Assembly (NCBI GenBank): GCA_052267165.1
Contig: JBKQHO010000021.1
Coordinates: forward strand, 72,813-136,812
Origin: CAWICD01 sp052267165
Lineage (GTDB): Bacteria; Vulcanimicrobiota; Vulcanimicrobiia; Vulcanimicrobiales; Vulcanimicrobiaceae
DNA: 64,000 bases
Direction: 5' to 3'
Position numbers and translations under genes: made by a program. Positions 24,888 through 32,345 of the stretch are shown here, piece after piece (the stretch's first letter is position 1; every line of letters begins with the position of its first letter). The notes under the pieces are model-generated. The model searched no databases, had not been told where the DNA came from, and saw nothing but the letters and a program-made list of their open reading frames with translations.

Positions 24888-27277
24888 TGGACCGTGAAGC
24901 TTCCTGAAGCGGCGCCGACGTCGCCGTCATCGGCGATCTTCAAGACCGAGAGCACGAACTTCCCGCGCCCCTTGGGAACGACGACGTCGAATGAGCCGCC
25001 GGTCACGCGCTCGACCGTCCAGAGCAGCGTGCGCGGCGCGGCCGCCCCGAGCGTCGGCACTTCCGTCGGCACTTTGCGAGCGCGCTCGGCGGCGAAGATG
25101 TCGCTCGCCTTCGAACCCGCCGGCGCGACGTAGGCGTGCCAGCCCGGATCGTCGGCCGAAGGGTACTGCGAGGTCGTCGCGCCGGTCGAGAGGATGTCGG
25201 GCGCGTCGTCGAACAGCGCCGGGCCGCTCTCGAGACCGTCGGCGATGCGAATGGCGAACGTCGCCGCGCTGCCCGGCGCCGCATCGTCACGCACGCTCAC
25301 ATGCACGGTCGCGCCGGGAGCGCAGGTCGTTTTGTCAAGAACGAGTTCGGTCGCGCGGGCGTGCCCGGGCGCGTCGACGTGCAGTTGCGCCGTCCCGAAC
25401 GCGACGGCGCCGTCGCGGACGAAGGCGACCGAGACCCGCGCGTCGCCTTGCGGCTCGCCGAGGTCGAGCGTCGTCGAGGCGCGTCCGCCCGAGACGGCCG
25501 TTACGCGTGACTGGTACGTGCGCGCGCCGTCGAGCGTCACCAGCGCGTCGCCGTTCGCGCCCGGCGCGCTCGCGCTCACGCCGACGCGGTCGCCGGGCCG
25601 GTAGCGCGCCTTGTCGAGCGTGACGCTGACGTCGCCGCCCGCCGAGACGGTGCGGCCGGCGAGCGCGCTCGGCTCGACGACGACCGCCGCCGCGTCGCGT
25701 GGACGATGGCTGCCGGCGCCGGCTTCGGCGAGGGCGAGGTTCGTGCCCAGATAGGGCGTGCGGAAGGTGACGCGCGCGTGGCCTTGCTCGTCGAGGATCA
25801 CGTTCTGCGACTGCTCCGAGACGCCGTGCGCGATGTGCACCTGCACCGAGAGGCCGGCGGCCGGCGTTCCGTCGCTCGCATCGAAGCCGCGCAGGTCGAA
25901 AGCGATCGGGGCACCGACGTCGGCGCTGGGCGCAAGCGGCTCGAGCGCCAGCGCGATCTTGTTCATCGGGACGGCGATCCGCGAAGTCGCCGTCGCCCCG
26001 CGTGCCGTGGCGCGAACGGCGTAGGTCGAATCGAGACCGTCGCTCGGCGCTTGCAAGACGAGCGAGGCGTCTCCGGAGGCGTCGCTGCGCACGGTGCGCT
26101 CGTCGACGACGGTCGTTCCCCAGCGCACGGCGTCCTCGGCGGAGCCCGGCGGCACGATGTGCGGCGTGCGCACGACGCGCAGGTGGATCGCGACGTCGGG
26201 CGCGCCGGTAAGGCCGCGCGTCGCGGTGAGCCCGATCGTCACCGGCTTGTCGGGATCGCAGGGACAGCCGGCGCGAATCGCGAGCGCAAGGTCGCCGGCC
26301 GCGTCGACGTGGACCGTCGTGCCGCCGACCGCGCCGCCCGCCGCCGCCAGCACCGCGTACTCGCCCTCCTCGAAGCCGGCCGGGACGTCGAGCTCTCCGC
26401 TGAACGCGCCCGCCTCGTCGAGATTTACCGCCTTCGACGCCAGCGTGTTCCCGTGGCCGACGAGCGTTATGCGCGCCTCGCCGGTCGCCCGGCGGTATCC
26501 GGCGGCCGTCCGGCGCCGCACGAAACCGGCGAAGCGCACGGTCTCGCCCGCCCGCGCGACCGCGGAGTCGAGCCGCAGCCCGACGATGGCCTGCGGCAGC
26601 GGTGCCTGCGGCAGGAGCGAGACGAACGACGGCGCCGCTCCGTCCTGGGCGAGCGCGAAGGCCGGCCGGCGCGCGTCCCGCCAATCGATGAGGCCCGCAG
26701 CGTCGGTGCGCTTGGCGATCAGTTGCAGGCCCACCAAGAACGAGACCGGCATGTTCGCGATCGACTTCCCGCTGCGCAAGTTGACGCCCCACACCAACAG
26801 CCCGCCGGGACTCTCTTTGGTGACGAGGCCGACGTGGGTGCGGTCGAGCCAGACCTGCTGAACGGCGTCGCCGCGGCGCGCCTCGACGACGTAAAAGCCT
26901 TCTTGACCGCCCAGCGGCAGGCTGACGTCGTTCGCTTCGAAGCGGTAGCCCGGCGGCGGCGAGAAACGCCAGCGCGCGAGCGGACGCAGATGCGTGGTAT
27001 CGAGCGCGCGCGGCTTACGGTTTTGACCGGCGATGATGACGTCGGCCGGGTCGACGTTGTAGATCGCGAAGTCGACCGGCGCGCCGGAGTACGTGTCGAG
27101 CCGGACGGTCGCTGGCTGCCACGGCACCGACACGTCGCGCGCAAACAACGCGAAGTAGGCATCCCATTGATGCTTGTCGAGCAGCGGGCGCCCGCCGAAG
27201 GCAGGCAGGGCCAGGACGAACGCAAGAACGGCGCCCAGCGTCGCGCAGAGCGTCGCAGGGGCGAGGGTCCGCTTCAC
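24884..27277 (-). CDS. truncated alpha-2-macroglobulin-like protein (MG domains, no thioester domain)
   Basis: A 797-aa secreted protein starting at GTG 27277 with a signal peptide (LCATLGAVLAFVLALPAFGG). It is a string of immunoglobulin-like macroglobulin domains: an MG1-like segment (ATVRLDTYSGAPVDFAIYNV), an MG2-like strand (ARAGETVRFAGFVRRR) and a further YRPGDRVGVSASAP. The C-terminus (TLLWTVERVTGGSFDVVVPK and on) resembles the beginning of the A2M domain, and the protein ends there. Bacterial A2Ms of 1500-1900 aa continue with a thioester domain (CxEQ), absent here. It may scaffold or need a separate partner. An ATGA overlap couples it to polA. Confidence 0.7.
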   Translation of the reverse strand: MKRTLAPATLCATLGAVLAFVLALPAFGGRPLLDKHQWDAYFALFARDVSVPWQPATVRLDTYSGAPVDFAIYNVDPADVIIAGQNRKPRALDTTHLRPLARWRFSPPPGYRFEANDVSLPLGGQEGFYVVEARRGDAVQQVWLDRTHVGLVTKESPGGLLVWGVNLRSGKSIANMPVSFLVGLQLIAKRTDAAGLIDWRDARRPAFALAQDGAAPSFVSLLPQAPLPQAIVGLRLDSAVARAGETVRFAGFVRRRTAAGYRRATGEARITLVGHGNTLASKAVNLDEAGAFSGELDVPAGFEEGEYAVLAAAGGAVGGTTVHVDAAGDLALAIRAGCPCDPDKPVTIGLTATRGLTGAPDVAIHLRVVRTPHIVPPGSAEDAVRWGTTVVDERTVRSDASGDASLVLQAPSDGLDSTYAVRATARGATATSRIAVPMNKIALALEPLAPSADVGAPIAFDLRGFDASDGTPAAGLSVQVHIAHGVSEQSQNVILDEQGHARVTFRTPYLGTNLALAEAGAGSHRPRDAAAVVVEPSALAGRTVSAGGDVSVTLDKARYRPGDRVGVSASAPGANGDALVTLDGARTYQSRVTAVSGGRASTTLDLGEPQGDARVSVAFVRDGAVAFGTAQLHVDAPGHARATELVLDKTTCAPGATVHVSVRDDAAPGSAATFAIRIADGLESGPALFDDAPDILSTGATTSQYPSADDPGWHAYVAPAGSKASDIFAAERARKVPTEVPTLGAAAPRTLLWTVERVTGGSFDVVVPKGRGKFVLSVLKIADDGDVGAASGSFTVQ

Positions 27278-27339
27278 GTCGCGACGGCTTCGGCGAGGCA
27301 CGCAGGCATCCCCCGCGCGCGCGCGTAAGCGCCGCCAGC

Positions 27340-27501
27340 GTGGACCGCCGACCGAAGTCGACCGCCTCCCGTTGCCGGCACTGCGGCCGAGCCCGGCGCA
27401 AACGCTCGCCCAAGCGCCGGCTCCTGCAAGCGCGCACGTATCAAGTCGTCGCCGCCTGCGCTTCCTGCGGCACGCCCTTCGCCGCCCTCTCGAGGAACTG
27501 A
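27340..27501 (+). CDS. small zinc-ribbon protein
   Basis: A 53-aa basic protein read from GTG 27340: CRHC near residue 12 and CASC near 41 (CASCGTPF), separated by an Arg/Lys-rich segment (RARRKRSPKRRLLQ). The CxxC-CxxC spacing and GTPF turn resemble zinc ribbons that bind DNA or RNA. The stop at 27501 is 2 nt before the GTG of the next gene, an arrangement typical of an operon and support that the frame is real. Divergent from the macroglobulin-like gene (62-nt gap). Function unknown. Confidence 0.5.
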   Translation: MDRRPKSTASRCRHCGRARRKRSPKRRLLQARTYQVVAACASCGTPFAALSRN

Positions 27502-27503
27502 GC

Positions 27504-27998
27504 GTGAGCCCCATCCAAGCCGGCGCAGCCCTCGCGCTGCTCGCCGCGTTGGCCGGTCCTCCCGCCGCCGCGCGCGCGGCCAGCACGGCCGCGGCCCAAT
27601 TGCGGGCGCCGAGCCAGGCCGAGCACACCGAGTATGTCATCGAAGTCAACAAGAAAGGTCAGGTCTCGCGCGTGCGGGCGGGAAAGTATTCCTCCGATGC
27701 CGCCTTCAACGCGATGACCTACGGAAACGCACTGCAAGTTTTCATTCGCACCCCCGACGGGAACGCGGTCTCCGGCACGTACCGGCTGAGCTACGACTAC
27801 GACCCGAAGTCGCGCAACGTGAAGCGCAACGTCGCCCTGATCAAAGCCGGCGGCGTCGACCCCAACGCCATCGGCGCGGTCAACGCGATGGCCGAGATCA
27901 ACCGCCGGCGCGCCCAGCACGCCGCGCAGGATCATCCCGGAACGACGTCCGTAAATACGCTTCCGGACCTCAAGACCATCACCGGTAGCAAGCATTGA
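27504..27998 (+). CDS. secreted protein of unknown function
   Basis: A 164-aa protein from GTG 27504, preceded by CGAGGAACTGAGC. A hydrophobic signal segment (GAALALLAALAGPPAAARA) leads to a mature region with alternating strands: EYVIEVNKKGQVSRVRAGK, LQVFIRTPDGNAVSGTYRL, SYDYDPKSRNVKRNV. The C-terminal third is polar and contains a helical AEINRRRAQHAAQD. I do not recognise the family. It shares a TTGA overlap with the nitroreductase-like gene and follows the zinc-ribbon gene by 2 nt. Confidence 0.7.
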   Translation: MSPIQAGAALALLAALAGPPAAARAASTAAAQLRAPSQAEHTEYVIEVNKKGQVSRVRAGKYSSDAAFNAMTYGNALQVFIRTPDGNAVSGTYRLSYDYDPKSRNVKRNVALIKAGGVDPNAIGAVNAMAEINRRRAQHAAQDHPGTTSVNTLPDLKTITGSKH

Positions 27999-28633
27999 CG
28001 CAGCTGAGCGCACCGCCGTCCCAGGCTGCGCCGCTGGACGCGGTCGCGCTGCTCGAGCGGACCTCCCACGCGCACGCCTTCGCGCCCGGTGCGCTTCCGC
28101 CGATGGCGCTGCGCCGGATCCTCGAGGCGGGACGCCTCGCACCCTCGCTCTACAACACGCAGCCGTTCCGCTTCGTCGTGGTCCGCGAGCCGAAGAGCTA
28201 CGAGCGCTTGCGCGCAGCCTGCAACCGCTCGCGCGACACCTTCATGAAGGGCCGCGGCTTCTTCGCGCTCTTCAACAAGCGCCTGCACGAGCCGGCGTTC
28301 GCGGCCGGGCTCGAGCGGCAAAAGAGCGGCGACGTGCTGCCGCGCCACGGCGCGGCGGTCGTCGTGTTGCAAGACGACCGTGTCCCCGAGTCGGTCGAGG
28401 CCTGCGCTTGCGCGCTGATGGCGATGCAGCTCGAAGCGACGGCGTGCGGGCTGGCCAGTCAGTTCACCAGCTGGACGCGCGGGCTCTCGTTTCAGAAAGA
28501 CATGGTCGCATCGCTCGGCGTCCCCGACGGGTTTAAGATATTCACGAGCCTCGTCGTCGGGAATCCCGTCGAGCCGCTCGCGCCGGCAAAGAAGGATCGG
28601 AGGTCCCTCGACGATGCCGTCAGGTGGATCTAA
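27995..28633 (+). CDS. nitroreductase-family protein
   Basis: A 212-aa FMN-type nitroreductase fold: LLERTSHAHAF near the N-terminus where the RRSxR flavin motif is usually found, LEAGRLAPSLYNTQPFRFVV (the diagnostic A-P-S-x-x-N-x-Q-P-F), then ACACALMAMQLEATACGLAS and a C-terminal VVGNPVEPLAP. The usual first Arg pair is replaced by THA-type residues, so flavin contacts may differ. It uses a TTG start overlapping the upstream stop (TTGA). Substrate not inferable; the family reduces nitro compounds, flavins or quinones with NAD(P)H. Confidence 0.75.
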   Translation: MTQLSAPPSQAAPLDAVALLERTSHAHAFAPGALPPMALRRILEAGRLAPSLYNTQPFRFVVVREPKSYERLRAACNRSRDTFMKGRGFFALFNKRLHEPAFAAGLERQKSGDVLPRHGAAVVVLQDDRVPESVEACACALMAMQLEATACGLASQFTSWTRGLSFQKDMVASLGVPDGFKIFTSLVVGNPVEPLAPAKKDRRSLDDAVRWI

Positions 28634-28847
28634 AGACTTCGACGTGATGAAGTGGTGGCTGAACAGCCGCGACAACATCGACGACGTCGTCGACAAGGAC
28701 ATCGCGCAGAGCTGCGCGCGCAAGGACGGCTACCGCAGCGAGCCCGAAGCGCGCGCCCACATCGCGATGAACAACATGCAAGGTCAGCTCTTCACGTACC
28801 ACTGCCGCTACTGCGACTTCTGGCACCTCACCAAGCGCCGGACGTAA
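28614..28847 (+). CDS. 77-aa protein with a C-terminal CxxC-WHLT motif
   Basis: A small, soluble protein whose ATG overlaps the nitroreductase gene by 20 nt. The N-terminus is acidic (RDNIDDVVDKDIAQ), the middle helical (SEPEARAHIAMNNMQ) and the C-terminus reads YHCRYCDFWHLTKRRT. A CxxC followed by WHLT occurs in small bacterial proteins that probably bind a metal with the nearby His and an upstream Cys (SCARKDGY). No function is established. An internal ATG (MKWW) is a possible alternative start. Confidence 0.6.
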   Translation: MPSGGSKDFDVMKWWLNSRDNIDDVVDKDIAQSCARKDGYRSEPEARAHIAMNNMQGQLFTYHCRYCDFWHLTKRRT

Positions 28848-28905
28848 GCCTGTCGCCTCGCTCCCGTCCGCTCGGGTCGCATCGGCCTCGGGTCGGTGGG
28901 GGACC

Positions 28906-29002
28906 GTCATTTTTGAGTTTTCGCGCGCTTCTTCGCGGCAACTCGCTTTGGTTTACCCGGCGTTTTGGAGCTTGCGATGACAGGGAGCTTGCGATGACAG
29001 GG
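28906..29002. repeat. intergenic repeat with a 17-bp tandem duplication
   Basis: The gap 28848-29081 has no gene. It opens with GTCATTTTTGAG at 28906 and closes with AGCTTGCGATGACAGGG, present twice back to back (28969-28985 and 28986-29002). GTCAT at one end and ATGAC at the other make it an inverted-end unit. It resembles the dispersed intergenic elements (GTCATTCTGAG through GCGATGACA) often mis-annotated as proteins in other genomes. A genome search is needed to confirm dispersion. Confidence 0.4.
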
Positions 29003-29081
29003 GTGCGTCGCGGGCGGGGCATCAGTCGCACCCGCGATCATCTTCCCGACTCCATTCGTGAACGGCTATACGCTGCGGCGC

Positions 29082-29705
29082 TCAATACGCCAGCGCGACG
29101 ATCTTGCGGATCGTGCGTTCGTCGGCGACGACGCGGTACATGAAGTCGGCGACGTCGGCGCGCGAGACGTTCTTGCCGCGTTCGGGGATGAAGCGGTCGC
29201 CGGCCCGGTAGAGGCCGGTGCGCGGGCCGTCGGTGAGGCCGGACGGGCGCACGATCGTCCAGACCAGCCCGCTGTCGACGATGAGGCGCTCCATGTCGCG
29301 CATGTCCTCGAGCACGTTCTTGAGAACGAAGGGCGCGAGCACGCGGCGGTAGAGCGCATTGGCGTTCTTGTCCTCTTCGACGCCGACCGACGAAACCGCG
29401 AGCAGGCGCGTCGCCCCGGAACGTTTCATCGCTTCGATGATGTTCGCCGTACCGCTCGAATAGATCGTCGTCGTCCCCAGACCGTCGGCGCCGAGCGCCG
29501 AGAAGACGACGTCGGAGCCGCCGACGACCGCGTCGACGTCGCCTTGGCGCAAGACGTCGCCGACGATGACGCCGATCGCGCCGAGGTCGGTAGGCAGCTT
29601 GCGGCGATCGCGCACGAGCATCTTGACGTGATCGCCGTTCTCGCGGGCGATCGCGACCAGCCATCGCCCGACGCCGCCGGTCCCTCCGATAATCGAGACG
29701 CGCAT
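29082..29705 (-). CDS. NmrA-like / SDR-type NAD(P)-binding protein
   Basis: A 207-aa atypical short-chain dehydrogenase. The glycine motif IIGGTGGVGRWLV opens the protein, with MLVRDRRKL after strand 2 for NADP, DVLRQGDVDAVVGGSDVVFS for strand 4 and VSSVGVE. SGLVWTIVRPSGLTDGP lies in the C-terminal half. The catalytic Tyr-x3-Lys of classical SDRs is not present, as is usual for NmrA-like sensors and for flavin/biliverdin-reductase-like members. Function unassigned. Divergent from the FAH-family gene, 44 nt away. Confidence 0.8.
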   Translation of the reverse strand: MRVSIIGGTGGVGRWLVAIARENGDHVKMLVRDRRKLPTDLGAIGVIVGDVLRQGDVDAVVGGSDVVFSALGADGLGTTTIYSSGTANIIEAMKRSGATRLLAVSSVGVEEDKNANALYRRVLAPFVLKNVLEDMRDMERLIVDSGLVWTIVRPSGLTDGPRTGLYRAGDRFIPERGKNVSRADVADFMYRVVADERTIRKIVALAY

Positions 29706-29749
29706 CGCGGGGGATTCGCGCTCGGCCCGTGCCGAAGCCTCGGAACACC

Positions 29750-30610
29750 ATGCGCTACGTCTGTTTCCTCGCCGACGGCGCCCCGTTGGGCGGCATCCTG
29801 CGCGAGGATGCGGTCTATCCGTTCGCCGGCGGCCGAACGCTGCTCGACTATATCGCGCTTACGGCAGCCGAGCGGGCGGCCGTCGCGACCGGCGCGTCGC
29901 TGCCGCTTGCGAAGGTGACGCTGCTCGCGCCGGTGCGCCCGCGCAAGAACGTCTTCTGCGTCGGGCGCAACTACCTGGGACACGCCGAAGAGATCGCTCG
30001 CGCGCGCAACGTTCCGCTCAATTTGCCCTCGGTGCCGACCTTCTTCACCAAGGCGCCGACCGCGATCGCCGATCCCGGCGCGACGCTCGAGCTCTCGCCC
30101 GAGGTCTCCTCGGAATACGACTTCGAAGCCGAGCTCGCCGTCGTCATCGGCGAACGCTGTCGCGACGTCCCCGAGTCGCAGGCGCTCGGCGTCGTCTTCG
30201 GCTACACCGCGCTGAACGATGTGACCGCGCGCGACCTGCAAAAAGAGCACCACCAGTGGTTCAAAGGCAAGAGCCTCGATAACACCTGCCCGATCGGGCC
30301 GTGGATCGTCGGCGCCGACGAGATCTCCGACCCGCAGCAGCTCGACATCGCGCTGACCGTCAACGCCCTCACCAAGCAGTCCTCGAACACGAGCCAAATG
30401 ATCTTCTCGGTCGCGGCGATCATCGCCAGCCTCTCGCGCGGCATGACGCTGGAGCCCGGCGACGTGATCGCGACCGGCACGCCCGACGGCGTCGGGATGG
30501 CGCGCACGCCGCCCGAGTTTCTCAAGGACGGCGATCTGCTCGAAGTCGAGATCCCGCGCATCGGCGTCCTGCGCAACCGCGTGTCGCTTGCCGTCCCAGC
30601 GCGCGCTTGA
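29750..30610 (+). CDS. fumarylacetoacetate hydrolase-family protein
   Basis: A 286-aa FAH-fold enzyme. VRPRKNVFCVGRNYLGHAEE starts the catalytic domain, SEYDFEAELAVVIG carries the metal-binding acids, GYTALNDVTARDLQ and GKSLDNTCPIGPWIV the substrate loop, and GDVIATGTPDGVG the closing motif. Members hydrolyse or decarboxylate 3-oxoacid-type compounds (acylpyruvates, 2-oxo-hept-3-ene-dioate, oxaloacetate); the substrate here is not determined. The ATG at 29750 (MRYVCFLADG) fits family N-termini better than the earlier GTG at 29729. Confidence 0.9.
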   Translation: MRYVCFLADGAPLGGILREDAVYPFAGGRTLLDYIALTAAERAAVATGASLPLAKVTLLAPVRPRKNVFCVGRNYLGHAEEIARARNVPLNLPSVPTFFTKAPTAIADPGATLELSPEVSSEYDFEAELAVVIGERCRDVPESQALGVVFGYTALNDVTARDLQKEHHQWFKGKSLDNTCPIGPWIVGADEISDPQQLDIALTVNALTKQSSNTSQMIFSVAAIIASLSRGMTLEPGDVIATGTPDGVGMARTPPEFLKDGDLLEVEIPRIGVLRNRVSLAVPARA

Positions 30611-30638
30611 GCGGCCGCAGGCCGAACGTGCGCGGCTG

Positions 30639-30995
30639 ATGGCGAGCATCGAGATGTTTCGCAACGACCCGGCTGCGCAGCCGCTCGCGTCGGGGCAGGT
30701 GCTCTTCCAGGAGGGACAGCCCGGCGAGACGATGTTCGTCGTCACCGAAGGCGAGGTCGAGCTGACGGTCCACGGGAGGTCGATCGAAGTCGTCGGCCCC
30801 GGCGGCATCTTCGGCGAGATGGTGCTGGTCGATCGCAAAGCGCGCAGCGCGACCGCGACGGCGAAGACCGCCGCGCAGGTCGTGCCGATCAGCCAGCGCC
30901 GCTTTCTTTACCTCGTGCAGAGCACGCCGTTCTTCGCGATCGAGGTCATGTCGATCATGGCCGACCGCTTACGCCGAATGAACGAAGCTGTGTAG
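30639..30995 (+). CDS. single-domain cyclic-nucleotide-binding protein
   Basis: A 118-aa stand-alone cNMP-binding beta barrel: LASGQVLFQEGQPGETMFVV, EGEVELTVHGRSIEVVG, then GGIFGEMVLVDRKARSATA, which keeps the GE-(x)-Arg-Ser-Ala phosphate cassette of cAMP-binding domains (GEM...RSA). No DNA-binding or catalytic domain follows. Such proteins may act as a regulatory subunit or second-messenger sink. The start is the ATG at 30639, 29 nt after the FAH gene. The end overlaps the convergent P450 gene by 27 nt. Confidence 0.85.
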   Translation: MASIEMFRNDPAAQPLASGQVLFQEGQPGETMFVVTEGEVELTVHGRSIEVVGPGGIFGEMVLVDRKARSATATAKTAAQVVPISQRRFLYLVQSTPFFAIEVMSIMADRLRRMNEAV

Positions 30996-32345
30996 CGCAG
31001 CTCCGCGCCGCGCTTCGGTCCGCATGACGATGGGACGGCCGGGCCGCAGCATCGCCTGCGACGACAGCGGCAGCGGCCGGTCGATCAGCAGCCGCAGCCG
31101 GTAACGCCGCGCCAGGGTAGCGAGCACCAGCACGCCCTCGAGCCGCGCGAACGGCTCGCCGATGCACATCTTCGAGCCGGCGCCGAACGGAAAGTAGGCG
31201 AACTTCGGCGGGGGCGGGCCTTCCCAGCGTTCGGGCCGGAAGGCCAGCGGATCGTCGAAATAGCGCGGGTTGCGCTGGGTGACGTACGGGCTGACGAAGA
31301 TGCTGGCCATCCGCTCGATACGGTAGCCGCCGAGCTCGACGTCCTCGAGCGGACGGCGTCCGAAGGCGGGGGCCGGCGGATAGAGGCGCAGCGCTTCGTC
31401 GAACACGCTGCTCGTGTAGCGCAGTCGCGGCAGATCCTCGATGCTCGGAATGCGCTCGCCGAGCAGCGCGTCGAGCTCTGCGTGCATGCACGCCTCCACG
31501 ACCGGGTGCGTCGCCAGCAAATACCAGGTCCAGGTCAACGCGCTCGCGGTCGTCTCGTGGCCGGCCAGGATCAGCGTCACCAGCTCGTTGCGCAAATCGC
31601 CGTCGCTCAGGGCGGAGCCGTCGGCGTCACGCGCTTGCATCAGCAGCGAGAGCAGGTCGCCGCGCTGATCGGCATCGCCGCGGCGAGCCTCGATCAGCGG
31701 CCTGACGATCCGGTCGAGCTCCTCGCGTTCGCGCGGAAAGAGCAGGCTCGCGCGCTCCGGGAAGCGCCGGCGCAGCGACGCGAACAGCGGCGCCGCGAGC
31801 GCGACCGCCGGCCCCGCCACCGTTCCGCGCCGGATCACGCGCGCCACCACGCCGGCGACCGCGCGAGCGCTGTCTCCCACGTCCGCGCCCAAGAGCGCCT
31901 CGCCGACGACGGCGAGCGTGAGACGCGTCATGTCGGCGCCGACGTCGATCAGGGCACGCTCTTCCCACGCGTCGCCCAACGACTCCGCCTCGCCGGCCAT
32001 GACGCTCGCGTAGGTTGTGACCCGCGCGCGATGAAATGCGGGCTGCATCATCCGCCGGCGCCGAACGTGAGCGGGCTCCTCGCTCGAAACGAGCGCTTCG
32101 CCGACCAGCTCGCGCACGAGCAACGCACCCGTATCGCGCACGTAGCGGTGCTGCGCGGTGACCAAGACCTCTTCGATCAGCTCCGCGTCGTCGAGCAGAT
32201 AGATCGGGCGCCCGCCGATGCGGAAGCCCGCGACGGGACCGTAACGGCGCGCCGTCCGTTCGAGAAACTCGATCGTTCGCCGCCCGCCGCCGAAGAATTC
32301 GTAGGCGGCCGGTCCGCGCGGACCCGGGGCCGTTGCCGTGCTCAT
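30969..32345 (-). CDS. cytochrome P450
   Basis: A 458-aa soluble P450 monooxygenase. The I-helix oxygen-activation motif is AGHETTASALTW, the K-helix ExxR is EALRLYPPAPAF, the meander has FRPERWEGP and the haem loop FPFGAGSKMCIGEPFA places the ligand Cys at residue 394. It resembles the fatty-acid/terpene-hydroxylating CYP4/CYP102-like bacterial group by eye, but substrate and redox partner cannot be named; no ferredoxin or reductase lies nearby. The ATG at 32345 overlaps the channel gene's stop (ATGA), so both are probably cotranscribed. Confidence 0.95.
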   Translation of the reverse strand: MSTATAPGPRGPAAYEFFGGGRRTIEFLERTARRYGPVAGFRIGGRPIYLLDDAELIEEVLVTAQHRYVRDTGALLVRELVGEALVSSEEPAHVRRRRMMQPAFHRARVTTYASVMAGEAESLGDAWEERALIDVGADMTRLTLAVVGEALLGADVGDSARAVAGVVARVIRRGTVAGPAVALAAPLFASLRRRFPERASLLFPREREELDRIVRPLIEARRGDADQRGDLLSLLMQARDADGSALSDGDLRNELVTLILAGHETTASALTWTWYLLATHPVVEACMHAELDALLGERIPSIEDLPRLRYTSSVFDEALRLYPPAPAFGRRPLEDVELGGYRIERMASIFVSPYVTQRNPRYFDDPLAFRPERWEGPPPPKFAYFPFGAGSKMCIGEPFARLEGVLVLATLARRYRLRLLIDRPLPLSSQAMLRPGRPIVMRTEARRGAALHSFVHSA

